Shown here: positions 45,475 through 54,828 of the stretch, in pieces
Layout: each line of letters opens with the position of its first letter
How positions within the stretch are numbered: position 1 is the first letter of the stretch
Translations under genes and position numbers: made by a program
From: Butyrivibrio sp.
GTDB lineage: Bacteria > Bacillota > Clostridia > Lachnospirales > Lachnospiraceae
NCBI GenBank assembly: GCA_017446685.1
Contig: JAFSQI010000135.1
Coordinates: forward strand, 28,788 to 92,787
Length of the DNA: 64,000 nt
Reading direction: 5' to 3'
Notes under the pieces: generated by a model
The model's database searches: none
What the model saw: the letters and a program-made list of their open reading frames with translations, nothing else
What the model was told of the DNA's origin: nothing

Positions 45475-46416
45475 TTATGATATCAGGTCAAGATTTCTCT
45501 CATAAGGACCTGAAATAATATAATCCATGAAAGTAAATGTAGATTCCCCATTAACTGAGAATACAACCTTATTAACATTTGAAAGCTCTGTAACAGTATT
45601 TACGATTGAGTAAATGGCAGCCTCAGCTGTCACCTGATTAGTCTGATTAAGAAAAGATGCATCAAAATCAATATAGCATACACCATCTTTTATATTAATG
45701 CTCTTAATCTTGGTATCCTTATTAATAGTCGCAAAAGCTATATCAGTGTTAGGTCCGCTGATAATCTGCTCGACAGCCAGCTTTTCCATAGAGATATTGC
45801 TGTTGTAAACAACTGAACGATATACCGGTACAAGCTTTTTGCCGTCTTCACTGGCAAAATAAAGCTTAAGTTCAACCTTTTCATAGGTATTTATCTCATT
45901 GCCGATATTGTAAATAAATGTATCGGCAGACATATTACCTATGATATTGCCGTAATGATCCGTAATAGGAGTTCCCTCCACTTGAAAAGAAACATATTCT
46001 ACATTTTCAAGCTGAGTAAATGTCCTTACTATTGCAGCTCTGTCCAAAATTTCGATAGTTCTGCCAAGGTTGTTATAATTTGATGCAAAATTCAAAGTAA
46101 GAAGCTTATCCCTAAGGGAATATCCTATCAAATTGGTATCACCTGAAATTGGAGCTTCATACTGTAGTCTGTCGGGCATTTCCTTAAGAACCTCAATCAG
46201 CTCCTTAATTTCCTGATCCGTATCCTCTGTCTCCTTAAGCTCATAATCTTTTGAAATAATACCTGTCTCACTGGTATTAACATAGTAAACTTTGATAGAG
46301 TTTTCAGAGACTTCCTTTTTCCTCTCACAGCCGCTAAGCCCCAGACACAAAGTCAGAAGTGATAATGAAAGTAGTATTCTTTTTTTCATCATATAACTCA
46401 TCTTTTCCCAAATCAT
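45475..46416 (-). CDS. GerMN-domain lipoprotein
   Basis: The 313-residue lipoprotein has a lipobox LSGC (Cys ~30) and two GerMN repeats (~60-180 and ~190-305), as in GerM of sporulation; each shows the pattern of conserved Leu-Leu-Gly/Ala and VxFSVNG words (NKVVFSVNGEST). GerMN domains probably bind wall material. The start shares TAATG with the kinase stop (coupled), and a shorter start MMKKRIL (46389) is also possible. Forms an operon with the two-component pair. Confidence 0.8.
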   Translation of the reverse strand: MIWEKMSYMMKKRILLSLSLLTLCLGLSGCERKKEVSENSIKVYYVNTSETGIISKDYELKETEDTDQEIKELIEVLKEMPDRLQYEAPISGDTNLIGYSLRDKLLTLNFASNYNNLGRTIEILDRAAIVRTFTQLENVEYVSFQVEGTPITDHYGNIIGNMSADTFIYNIGNEINTYEKVELKLYFASEDGKKLVPVYRSVVYNSNISMEKLAVEQIISGPNTDIAFATINKDTKIKSINIKDGVCYIDFDASFLNQTNQVTAEAAIYSIVNTVTELSNVNKVVFSVNGESTFTFMDYIISGPYERNLDLIS

Positions 46417-47930
46417 TATCTTTTCCCTGCGCTGGTCAAAGGAATCCTGACTGTAAAAGTTGTTCCCTCTCCCAATTTGCTCTCTACATCAATGGTCCCT
46501 CTGTGCATAATAACGGCATTTCTGGCAATTGAAAGTCCCAGACCCGTTCCACCTATTTCCCTTGATCTTGATTTATCGACTCTATAGAATCTCTCATAAA
46601 TATGATCAAGTGATTCCGCCGGTATACCCATTCCGGAATCTATAACGCTAACATAAAAATACTGATGATCTGCGTCAAGCTCAACTCTTACAAATCCATT
46701 GTCTTTATTATACTTTATAGCATTTTCAACCAGATTCTGGATAACCAGAGAAATCTTCACCTCATCGATTTCAGCAGTAATAGCTCTTTTACTCTCAAGA
46801 ACAAGTTCAATATTATGTTTCCTTGCTATGGGACGAAGTCTTTTTAACACATTTTCCGTCAAAAGAACTACATCAACCGATGTAATTGTAAGCCCTGCTG
46901 CAGTTTTATCCATCTTTACAAGAGCAAGAAGATCATTTATTATCTTATCCTCTCTGTCTATTTCATGCCCGATATCATTCATAAAATCCCTGTAAACTTC
47001 ATTGGGAACATCTTCCTGGGCAAGAAGTGAATCAGCCAGAATTTTGATAGAAGTAATAGGTGTCTTGAGCTCATGAGAGACATTTGATACAAACTCCTGT
47101 CTTGAATCATCAAGTACCTTCATTCGCCTAAGCAGCGCATTAAAAGCCTTAATAATCTGCTCTGTTTCAAGAAAATTAGGCCCTACAATAGGTTTATCAG
47201 TATAGCCTTCCTTGATATCATTAATTGCAGAAGTTATCCTGTCAAACGGCTTAAGCAGCGTATAAGAAACCACCGCCGCAAAAACAAAAATAATAAGAAC
47301 AATGATAATTTCAATCGTCACCGCTCTTCTTGAAAGAATTTCAAGAGTCGTAGCAATTGTGTCTGTAGATACACTTGTAAGCAGAACCCCTCTTACAACT
47401 TCGTTGGAATCACCTTTAAGCGATACATCCTGTTCCTCGATAACCTGTGTTTCCACAATCGGTGTAATAAGCTCTATATAGCCATTACTCTGGTCATACT
47501 TGGAAGTAGTTCCTTTTGTGCCTGTTTTAAGGCAATTGACAACTTCTTCTGAAATAATGGTCTTTCCCTGACTGATATTGTAGGTATCTTTAACTACCTT
47601 AAGGTCATCATTTATAACCATTACACGTCCATCATACAAATTTGCAAGCATATCAAGCTCTGCATTTATTACCTCTGATGAAGTATTTTGCAGATAATTA
47701 TAAAAAATCAGGTGATTTGCCAAAATTCTGAGCTGTGTCTGCACCTCAGTCGTTCTGACGCTGACGGCACGATTCTCATAGCTGTCCAAAATAAGCAAAT
47801 GTATACACAGGCAGGAAATAAGCCCTGTGACAGCAATTATAAAAAAGAATCGCACCCTAAGACTTTTTAGTATATCTCTAATCTTCAGTTGTTTAAAGAA
47901 ATCAAATAAACCGCTACTTAAGTTTTCCAT
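46416..47930 (-). CDS. Membrane sensor histidine kinase (WalK/PhoR type)
   Basis: The 504-residue kinase has an extracellular domain (~50-205) between two membrane segments (~27-48 and ~210-230), a HAMP linker, the H-box FVSNVSHELKTPITSIK, then a catalytic domain with the N-box LVENAIKYN, G1 DSGMGIPAE and G2 GGTGLGLSIA. It should phosphorylate the response regulator at 47958. No PAS domain. Order of response regulator, kinase, GerMN is common in clostridia; the link to a WalRK-like envelope role is inference. Confidence 0.92.
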   Translation of the reverse strand: MENLSSGLFDFFKQLKIRDILKSLRVRFFFIIAVTGLISCLCIHLLILDSYENRAVSVRTTEVQTQLRILANHLIFYNYLQNTSSEVINAELDMLANLYDGRVMVINDDLKVVKDTYNISQGKTIISEEVVNCLKTGTKGTTSKYDQSNGYIELITPIVETQVIEEQDVSLKGDSNEVVRGVLLTSVSTDTIATTLEILSRRAVTIEIIIVLIIFVFAAVVSYTLLKPFDRITSAINDIKEGYTDKPIVGPNFLETEQIIKAFNALLRRMKVLDDSRQEFVSNVSHELKTPITSIKILADSLLAQEDVPNEVYRDFMNDIGHEIDREDKIINDLLALVKMDKTAAGLTITSVDVVLLTENVLKRLRPIARKHNIELVLESKRAITAEIDEVKISLVIQNLVENAIKYNKDNGFVRVELDADHQYFYVSVIDSGMGIPAESLDHIYERFYRVDKSRSREIGGTGLGLSIARNAVIMHRGTIDVESKLGEGTTFTVRIPLTSAGKR

Positions 47931-47957
47931 TTATAGCTTATCCTGCGACAATGATGA

Positions 47958-48638
47958 TCAAGGCTGAAAATAATATCCACTTCCCCATTTTGTTCGTACA
48001 TATCTTGGTTCACTCGGAGTCGACTCAAGTTTCTCACGAAGCCTTCTGATATGAACATCAACTGTCCTGACATCTCCGGGATAATCATTTCCCCAAATCA
48101 ATGCCAAAAGCTCATCCCTTGAATAAACCTTTCCGGGATTGGAGGCAAGAAGCTCTAAAAGCTCATATTCACGGCTTGTTACATTTATTTCCCTTGTTCC
48201 GACAAATACTCTTCTGTACTCTTCGTTGAGCTTAAGGTCGCCATAGCTAATGACACTTTTATCATCATTGCCCTTCTTGGCTCTTCGCATAATTGCCTTC
48301 ATTCTCGCCTTGACTTCCAGTATATTAAAGGGTTTGGTGATATAGTCATCAGCGCCGTATTCAAGACCGAGAATCTTATCCATATCATCCCCCTTTGCAG
48401 TCAGCATGATAATAGGAACATCTGAAAACTCTCTTATCTGTTGACAAACTTCAAAGCCGGACATTACCGGAAGCATAACATCAAGAAGAATTATGTCGTA
48501 TTCATTTGTCCTTGCCTTATCCAAAGCCTCCTGACCATCATAAGCACAGTCGACAACAATACCCTCTTGTTCAAGGCTGAATTTAATACCCTTAACAATA
48601 ATCTTCTCATCATCAACAACAAGTGCTTTTTTACTCAT
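47958..48638 (-). CDS. OmpR/PhoB-family response regulator (WalR-like)
   Basis: The 226-residue regulator has a receiver (VVDDEKIIV, phosphoacceptor Asp in LLDVMLPVMSGFE, Thr-Lys-Pro-Phe switch) and a winged-helix C terminus (VTSREYELLELL, VRTVDVHIRRLREKLE). It follows the ComEA-like gene by 13 bases and precedes its kinase. Close in sequence style to WalR/YycF regulators, but I do not claim orthology. Confidence 0.92.
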   Translation of the reverse strand: MSKKALVVDDEKIIVKGIKFSLEQEGIVVDCAYDGQEALDKARTNEYDIILLDVMLPVMSGFEVCQQIREFSDVPIIMLTAKGDDMDKILGLEYGADDYITKPFNILEVKARMKAIMRRAKKGNDDKSVISYGDLKLNEEYRRVFVGTREINVTSREYELLELLASNPGKVYSRDELLALIWGNDYPGDVRTVDVHIRRLREKLESTPSEPRYVRTKWGSGYYFQP

Positions 48639-48651
48639 CTCTTCACCATTC

Positions 48652-49338
48652 CTAAACCGTAATACTACTCTTTATCTTATCAAATAATTTATCCTTGATT
48701 CCGCTTACTTTCTTGATATCTTCTATACTCTTAAAATTCCCGTTCTGCGAGCGGTAATCAACTATCCTTCCGGCTACAGCGTCCCCTACACCCGGAAGAG
48801 TCTTAAGCTGTTCAACAGATGCAGTATTAATATTTACAAGCTTTGAATCATTACCTGATTCCGGAGACAATGCATTATTTTCTTTAATATTTTCACAAAT
48901 GCCATCTGCAACTTCATCCCTGGTAGGAATACGAATCTTTGCTCCATCAGTAACAGGTGCAGCAAGATTTGTATAATTTACATCTGCTTCATCAGAAAAA
49001 CCACCTGCTGCCTCGACAGCATCAACTATCCTGCTGTTATTTGAAAGTTCATATACTCCCGGACTTACCACTGCTCCACAGACAAATACCATAAGATTTT
49101 CTGTCGATAAATCAGATGATGCAGAACTATCCTGCTTATCTTCTGATTTAGTACAAACACTTTCCAAGGCATCAATGTCTGCCCGGGTCTTATCATAATC
49201 TCTGTTTTCAGAAGATAACAAATGGGCTGCAGACTCTTCTTCAGAACTCATGCCCGAAAGCACAATTTCAGAATCAGCAGCACTGCACCCACAAACCAAT
49301 ACCATAATAATAGAAATCAGAAAAATAAATCTTCGCAT
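48652..49338 (-). CDS. comEA: ComEA-like DNA-binding lipoprotein with SLBB domain
   Basis: The 228-residue protein has a lipoprotein-like start (VLVCGCSA, the lipobox in an unusual VCGC form), a disordered spacer, an SLBB domain (~95-155: VVSPGVYELSNNSRIVDAVE), and a C-terminal helix-hairpin-helix pair (INTASVEQLKTLPGVGDAVA, VSGIKDKLFDKI). ComEA binds incoming double-stranded DNA at the wall. Classic ComEA has a membrane helix; here it would be a lipid anchor. Its ribosome binding site lies in a hairpin (49342-49356). Confidence 0.85.
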   Translation of the reverse strand: MRRFIFLISIIMVLVCGCSAADSEIVLSGMSSEEESAAHLLSSENRDYDKTRADIDALESVCTKSEDKQDSSASSDLSTENLMVFVCGAVVSPGVYELSNNSRIVDAVEAAGGFSDEADVNYTNLAAPVTDGAKIRIPTRDEVADGICENIKENNALSPESGNDSKLVNINTASVEQLKTLPGVGDAVAGRIVDYRSQNGNFKSIEDIKKVSGIKDKLFDKIKSSITV

Positions 49339-49341
49339 GTT

Positions 49342-49356
49342 TCCTCCTTAGGAGGA
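49342..49356 (-). promoter_or_regulatory. Hairpin enclosing the comEA ribosome binding site
   Basis: Minus strand TCCTCC, TAA, GGAGGA: a perfect 6-base stem with a 3-base loop. Its 3' arm is the Shine-Dalgarno sequence of the ComEA-like gene (start 49338), so translation could be occluded. Confidence 0.55.
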
Positions 49357-49406
49357 CCCCGCCATGCTTTTTTATTGTATTAAAGAAACGCAAAAATATC
49401 AAGTAA

Positions 49407-50906
49407 CTAATCATTATCTTCAGTAAGTCCTGCAGTAAGATCTACTTCTTCAGGCTCCGGAAGCAGTTCTTCTGCGTAGTTCTCACCAGTCACCTGCGTC
49501 ATAATATTTTGAGAAACCTGACGTAAGGTGTCATTTGCATCATCACCATTCCATATTTTTGTAAATGCAATTTCAAGTTCCATCCAAAGATTGCTGGTTT
49601 CAATTGTCTTTGGCATAGGAATCGAATTATCATATACATCTATAAAGTTGTCGATATCACTGTTATTGTATTTTATCCCATAATGAGCTGCTATTTTTCC
49701 TCCAAGACTGTAAAGATCAGTTGTATTGTCATTACAAATATATCTTGCAACAGCATTGGCCTGTGTAGGATGCTCAGTATATCCGTTCACTACAATACAG
49801 TTCGTCACAGACATTGTCCTTGTATCATAATCTCTTGTAAGCTCCGGCATATCCGCAACAGCAAATTCATACTCACATTCTCCCGCAGCCTGCGCCGCCT
49901 TTATCTTAGATAAAATATCAGTTGTTGCAACCGTATAAACAATCTTACCCGCCAGGAAGTCATTGACTATTGAATTATAGTCAATTTCATCCGCATCTAT
50001 AGCAAAAAACTGGTTGAGCTGCTGATAAATCTTCATACAGGTAATTGTATCAGTATTATAAATATCAATAAGACTAACATCATCTCCTGCCTTACCGCCT
50101 ACATTCATATAGTTTCCAACAAAGAAATAATTGTAAAAAATATCAGTAACATCCCATTTAAATACAGCTTCAACCTGATCCGGAGCATTATAGCTCTGAG
50201 CAAATCCAAGAATATCGGCAACAGTTTTTGGAAGACTCTCAGCCACAGCTGCATCTATCTCTTCCTGACTGATTTCTGATACAGACTCGCCTTCCACACT
50301 TGCATCTGTACTTTCTTCCGGCGTACCTCCCTCTGCATCTATCTGAGCCTGCGCAGATTCTCCCTCTGCGGCATCTATCTGTGCCTGAAGCTTTTCCCTT
50401 GCAAGTTCATCGAGATATGTCTTGTTGTACACAAGTGAACTGGTTTCGAAATACATAGGATAAGCTATATATCTTCCATCATAGGTTACTGAATTAATAG
50501 CAGCATGTGGAAACATATCCTCAGACAAGTAACTCTCACCATCGGAAATTTCCATGGCAAGTCCTGCAAGATATGCTTTTTCAAGCGAATCATTTGTAAT
50601 TATAAAAAGATCCGGAAAATTGTCTTCATCAAGTGAAGCCTTGTTAATTGCTTCAAGATATTCAAGACCTGAGACCAGAACAGGCTCAATTCGCACATTC
50701 TGATTGATTCCTGAATATGCAACAGCCTTACTTGTAAGATATCCGGTGAGCGAATCATCTGTATACCAGAGTCGCACCGTGACTTTACTCCTGTTAAAAA
50801 TGGAGTGATCCTCAAAAATACTCCTGTCAGAGCGGGCATATACAATAGTGCCCGCTACAGTGACAGCAATTAATATAATAGAAAAAATTCTTACTCTTAA
50901 CTTCAT
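49407..50906 (-). CDS. Extracellular solute-binding protein with low-complexity insert
   Basis: A protein of ~499 residues with an N-terminal hydrophobic segment (about 5-22; no lipobox cysteine seen, so signal anchor or peptide) and a family 1 periplasmic-binding fold: VRLWYTDDSLTGYLTSKA, PDLFIITNDSLEKAYLAGLA. An insert (~180-235) is rich in Glu/Ala/Ser with repeated QAQIDA words. The start at 50906 overlaps the argD stop by four bases (ATGA). No permease or ATPase genes lie nearby. Substrate unknown; its fusion to the arginine operon is curious. Confidence 0.8.
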   Translation of the reverse strand: MKLRVRIFSIILIAVTVAGTIVYARSDRSIFEDHSIFNRSKVTVRLWYTDDSLTGYLTSKAVAYSGINQNVRIEPVLVSGLEYLEAINKASLDEDNFPDLFIITNDSLEKAYLAGLAMEISDGESYLSEDMFPHAAINSVTYDGRYIAYPMYFETSSLVYNKTYLDELAREKLQAQIDAAEGESAQAQIDAEGGTPEESTDASVEGESVSEISQEEIDAAVAESLPKTVADILGFAQSYNAPDQVEAVFKWDVTDIFYNYFFVGNYMNVGGKAGDDVSLIDIYNTDTITCMKIYQQLNQFFAIDADEIDYNSIVNDFLAGKIVYTVATTDILSKIKAAQAAGECEYEFAVADMPELTRDYDTRTMSVTNCIVVNGYTEHPTQANAVARYICNDNTTDLYSLGGKIAAHYGIKYNNSDIDNFIDVYDNSIPMPKTIETSNLWMELEIAFTKIWNGDDANDTLRQVSQNIMTQVTGENYAEELLPEPEEVDLTAGLTEDND

Positions 50907-52102
50907 ATAGTCCCCAAACATGAATCCAGAATTGCTATCATGTCATCCACATTCTCTTTTGTTATTACCAAAGGAGGCACAAATCTGATAATCTCGGAAC
51001 CTGCATTTATAAGGATAAGCCCCTTTGAAAGAGCCATATTTATAACATCTGCAACAGGTCTGTTAAAAACAAGTCCCTGCATTAATCCGGCACCTCTTCT
51101 GTCAATTATGAAATCATAACGCTCCTTTAATTCATCAAGACGCTGCTCAAGATAAGGAGCCACATTTTTCACATTCTCTATTATATTGTCCTCTTTAAAT
51201 AAATCAAGGACTTTGTTTATTGCAGCGCAGGCAAAAGGATTTCCTCCATATGTTGTTCCATGATCTCCCGCAACAAGTGAATGAGCTCCAACTTTTTCGT
51301 TCAGCAAAAATGCTCCGACTGGTACACCGCAGCCAAGCGCTTTTGCTGTAGTCATAATATCCGGCTTGATCCCGTATTTCTGCCAGGCATACATATAGCC
51401 TGTTCTTCCCATTCCGCACTGGATTTCATCAAGGATAAGAAGAATATCTTTTTCATCACAAAGTTCTCTTACTTTTGTTAAAAATTCTTTGGTAGCAGGG
51501 AAAATCCCACCCTCTCCCTGAACTGTTTCCATAATTATTGCACAGGTTTTGTCTGTCACATTGGCAAGAACACTGTCAAAGTCATTTAAGTCAGCAAATT
51601 TAATATTGCCGATCATAGGCTCAAACGCTTCTCTATAGTGAGGATTTCCTGTAACAGAAAGAGCTCCGAAGGTTCTGCCGTGGAAAGAATGATTCATGGC
51701 GATTATTTCATGATCTGTTCTTCCATCCTTTAAATATGCGTACTTTCTCGCAGCCTTTATGGCACCTTCAACAGCTTCAGCTCCGCTATTGGTAAAAAAT
51801 ACCCTGTCCATACCTGAAACCTCTTTTATCTTCTTGGCAGCCTCAATAGCAGGGACATTATAATAATAATTTGATGTGTGCAAAAGCTTATCAATCTGGG
51901 CTTTCAGCGCATCATTGTAATCCTTGTAATTGTATCCAAGTGCAAAAACCGCAATACCGGATACAAAATCCAGATATTTTTTTCCATCAAGGTCATAAAG
52001 ATATACACCGTCTCCCTTATCAAGTACAATCTGATATCGGTTATAAGTATGAAGAAGCGCCTTTTCCGCTTCATCTATATAGTTTTGCATCAGCTCGCTC
52101 AT
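50903..52102 (-). CDS. argD: Acetylornithine aminotransferase
   Basis: The 399-residue PLP transaminase converts N-acetylglutamate semialdehyde to N-acetylornithine. Features: DYDGKKY-like DLDGKKYLDFVSGIAV, FFTNSGAEAVEGAIKAARK, NHSFHGRTFGALSVT, ILDEIQCGMGRTGYMYAWQ and TTAKALGCGVPVG with the PLP lysine. Length and motifs are typical. Lies in argJ-argB-argD order and overlaps the solute-binding gene. Confidence 0.95.
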   Translation of the reverse strand: MSELMQNYIDEAEKALLHTYNRYQIVLDKGDGVYLYDLDGKKYLDFVSGIAVFALGYNYKDYNDALKAQIDKLLHTSNYYYNVPAIEAAKKIKEVSGMDRVFFTNSGAEAVEGAIKAARKYAYLKDGRTDHEIIAMNHSFHGRTFGALSVTGNPHYREAFEPMIGNIKFADLNDFDSVLANVTDKTCAIIMETVQGEGGIFPATKEFLTKVRELCDEKDILLILDEIQCGMGRTGYMYAWQKYGIKPDIMTTAKALGCGVPVGAFLLNEKVGAHSLVAGDHGTTYGGNPFACAAINKVLDLFKEDNIIENVKNVAPYLEQRLDELKERYDFIIDRRGAGLMQGLVFNRPVADVINMALSKGLILINAGSEIIRFVPPLVITKENVDDMIAILDSCLGTI

Positions 52103-52130
52103 TGCAGTCTATCCTCCACTAAAAAATCAA

Positions 52131-53039
52131 TTATTTTTCGTCATCGTCATCATCTGACATAAACATCGTACCGATACCTTTGTTGGTAAAGATTTCCAAA
52201 AGCAGGCAATGCGGAATTCTTCCATCAAGGATATGAACTTTGTTAACTCCCTGTCTTATAGCATCTGTACAGTTGTTGAGTTTTGGAAGCATACCGCCTC
52301 CTATATTTCCGCTGTTAATAAGTTCATCTGCCTGAGAACAGGTAAGTCTTGAAATAAAGGTAGAGGGATCCTTGATATCCTTATATACGCCTTCAATATC
52401 AGTAAGAAATGCAAGCTTATCAGCTCCAACTGCCTTGGCAATAGCACATGCTGCATCGTCAGCATTAATGTTATAGGTTTCAAAATTATCATCAAATCCA
52501 ATCGGAGCAACTATCGGAAGATAGTCATTGTCAAGCATATCAAACAAAACCTTGGGATCAACCTTATCTACTTCACCGACAAAACCAATATCTTTTCCAT
52601 CGGAGTATTTCTTTTTAACATGCAAAAGACCTGAATCTTTACCACTTATACCAATGGATTTAACGCCAAGCTCCTGAACCATTGTAACAAGCTGCTTGTT
52701 GACACGGCTAAGAACCATCTCTGCTATTTCCATAGTTTCTTCATCGGTAACTCTAAGACCATTTACAAACTCAGCTTGTTTTCCAACCTTGGAGACCCAG
52801 CTGCTGATAGCCTTTCCGCCGCCATGGACAATAATAGGCTTAAATCCTACAAGTTTAAGAAGCGTAACATCAGTTATAACGCTCTTTTGAAGCTCTGGAT
52901 TGCTCATTGCACTCCCGCCGTATTTTACAACAATTATTTTTCTGCTGAACTTCTGTATATAGGGAAGAGCCTCGACCAGAACCTCCGCTTTTTTTAAAAC
53001 ATCCTGCATATCCTTATCCATACCTGTATCCTCCGGCAA
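52131..53039 (-). CDS. argB: Acetylglutamate kinase
   Basis: The 302-residue amino-acid kinase phosphorylates N-acetylglutamate, the step before ArgC. It carries [26 protein letters not shown], the [12 protein letters not shown] segment and TDIEGVYKD. Ends in an acidic DDDDDEK tail, which is unusual. The N terminus shows the arginine-sensitive helix length, so it may be feedback-inhibited; that is a family property, not seen here. Confidence 0.95.
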   Translation of the reverse strand: MPEDTGMDKDMQDVLKKAEVLVEALPYIQKFSRKIIVVKYGGSAMSNPELQKSVITDVTLLKLVGFKPIIVHGGGKAISSWVSKVGKQAEFVNGLRVTDEETMEIAEMVLSRVNKQLVTMVQELGVKSIGISGKDSGLLHVKKKYSDGKDIGFVGEVDKVDPKVLFDMLDNDYLPIVAPIGFDDNFETYNINADDAACAIAKAVGADKLAFLTDIEGVYKDIKDPSTFISRLTCSQADELINSGNIGGGMLPKLNNCTDAIRQGVNKVHILDGRIPHCLLLEIFTNKGIGTMFMSDDDDDEK

Positions 53040-53093
53040 TTAAAATATCGCATGTTATATTATTGCATTTAAATCACTTAGACAGTTTTAGAA

Positions 53094-54317
53094 TCAAGAT
53101 CTGTAATCCGCATTTATTTTGACGTAATCATATGTCAGATCGCATCCCCAGGCAGTAGCCTGTTCGTTACCTTCATTCATGTTTACAAATACGGTAACAG
53201 CGTCAGCTTTCATTATTCTAAATGCTTCATCTTCATCAAAATCAAGCGGTGTTCCCCTGTGAAAAACTTCAATTTTCCCGTTTGCACTCTCAAAGAACAA
53301 TTCCACATTGTTCTGGTCAAATTCAGCTCCTGAGTAACCCATTGCGCACAAAAATCTTCCAAAATTGGCATCACATCCATAAATTGCCGCTTTTGACAAA
53401 TTGGAACCAACTATTGCTCTTGAAAGCGTCCTTGCATCATCCTTTGACCTTGCATTTATTACTTTTGCTTCAAAAAGCTTACTTGCCCCCTCTCCGTCTG
53501 CTGCCATCTTCTTTGCCAGATATTCACACACATAAGAAAGTGCTGCTTTAAAGGTCTCATAATCCTCATTTTTATCTTTTACGATCTCGTTCTCTGCAAG
53601 TCCATTAGCCATGCAAAGAAGAGTATCGTTGGTGGAGGTATCTCCATCTACTGTTATCATATTAAAAGTATCTTTTACAACTTCGCTTACAGCATCCTGC
53701 AAAAGAGCTTTTTCAATCTTAAGATCTGTAGTAAGGAAAGCCAGCATGGTACACATATTTGGATGTATCATTCCCGAACCTTTGCTCATACCACCAAGCG
53801 TTACTGTTTTTCCATTTATTTCGAAATTAACAGCCACTTCCTTATTTACAGTATCAGTAGTCATGATTGCCTTTGAAGCAGCTGTACCTGCCGCAGTACT
53901 CTCATCCAAAGTTTTGCTCATCTTTTCCACACCGGCTACAAGCTTATCGACAGGAAGCTGCATTCCAATTACGCCTGTTGAAGCTACAGCAACGCTGGTA
54001 TATTTAACCCCAAGCTCTTTTTCCACTGCTTTAGCAGTAAGCTCGCAGGCATCAAAGCCTTCTTTTCCAGTACAGGCATTAGCAATTCCCGAATTTATTA
54101 CTACCGCCTGCATAGGTTCTCCTGAATAAACTATCTTCTGATCCCACTGAACACAGGCCGCCTTAACAACATTTGACGTAAATGTTCCTGCACAGACACA
54201 TGGCTGCTTAGAATAAACAAAAGCCATATCAGTCCTGTCTTTATACTTTATATTTGCCTCACAGCTACTTGCCATAAATCCCTTGGCTGCTGTAACTCCG
54301 CCTTCAACTATATTCAT
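53094..54317 (-). CDS. argJ: Bifunctional ornithine acetyltransferase / N-acetylglutamate synthase
   Basis: The 407-residue ArgJ recycles the acetyl group from N-acetylornithine to glutamate, so no separate argA or argE is needed. The precursor is cut before the nucleophile Thr in KAIMTTDTVNKE (~180-190). Other family words: GGVTAAKGFMASS, GKEGFDACELTAKAV, VDGDTSTNDTLLCMANG. Full length. Confidence 0.95.
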   Translation of the reverse strand: MNIVEGGVTAAKGFMASSCEANIKYKDRTDMAFVYSKQPCVCAGTFTSNVVKAACVQWDQKIVYSGEPMQAVVINSGIANACTGKEGFDACELTAKAVEKELGVKYTSVAVASTGVIGMQLPVDKLVAGVEKMSKTLDESTAAGTAASKAIMTTDTVNKEVAVNFEINGKTVTLGGMSKGSGMIHPNMCTMLAFLTTDLKIEKALLQDAVSEVVKDTFNMITVDGDTSTNDTLLCMANGLAENEIVKDKNEDYETFKAALSYVCEYLAKKMAADGEGASKLFEAKVINARSKDDARTLSRAIVGSNLSKAAIYGCDANFGRFLCAMGYSGAEFDQNNVELFFESANGKIEVFHRGTPLDFDEDEAFRIMKADAVTVFVNMNEGNEQATAWGCDLTYDYVKINADYRS

Positions 54318-54373
54318 TTTGTTTCCTCTTTTCCCAAATAATATATAACTAAAAAATCTATTTTCTTTTTATC

Positions 54374-54817
54374 TCACTTTATAAAAACAGTCTTATTATC
54401 TTCGTTTAGAGCAAAATCGTAATAATTCATGTCATCTCTAAGTGTCCAGCCCATTTTCTTCCAGAATTTGTTTCCCACTTGATTTGTGACAAATGCATTG
54501 AGACAAACCTTGTTAATTCCTTCTTCTTTAAGCCGGTCACAACAGAATTTCACCATCTTTTTGCCAATACCGTGCATTCTGTACTGCCTGCTTACACATA
54601 CATGGTACAAACATGCCCTTCTTCCGTCGTGTCCACACAAAATTGCGCCGACAATTTTTTCATCTTCTATATCTACGCAGCATGTAGTCGGATTTCTTTT
54701 TATAAATCTCTCAATTCCCTCTTTGGAATCATCAAGTGTCCTTATTCCAAAGCCCTGAATCGAATTCCACAGCGCATATACATCATCATAGTCATCTATT
54801 GTCATTGTCCGTACCAT
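54374..54817 (-). CDS. GNAT-family N-acetyltransferase
   Basis: The 147-residue acetyltransferase has a GNAT fold with the acetyl-CoA loop YRMHGIGKKMVKFC (R/QxxGxG) and a C-terminal YYDFALNEDN strand. It sits between argC and argJ, where some Firmicutes carry a small acetyltransferase. It could supplement N-acetylglutamate synthesis, but the substrate is not readable. Confidence 0.85.
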   Translation of the reverse strand: MVRTMTIDDYDDVYALWNSIQGFGIRTLDDSKEGIERFIKRNPTTCCVDIEDEKIVGAILCGHDGRRACLYHVCVSRQYRMHGIGKKMVKFCCDRLKEEGINKVCLNAFVTNQVGNKFWKKMGWTLRDDMNYYDFALNEDNKTVFIK

Positions 54818-54828
54818 TTATCTGCTCC

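Noticed and set aside
53611-54129. Plus-strand 172-codon open frame inside argJ
   Set aside because: It is the antisense shadow of a highly conserved gene and has no ribosome binding site.
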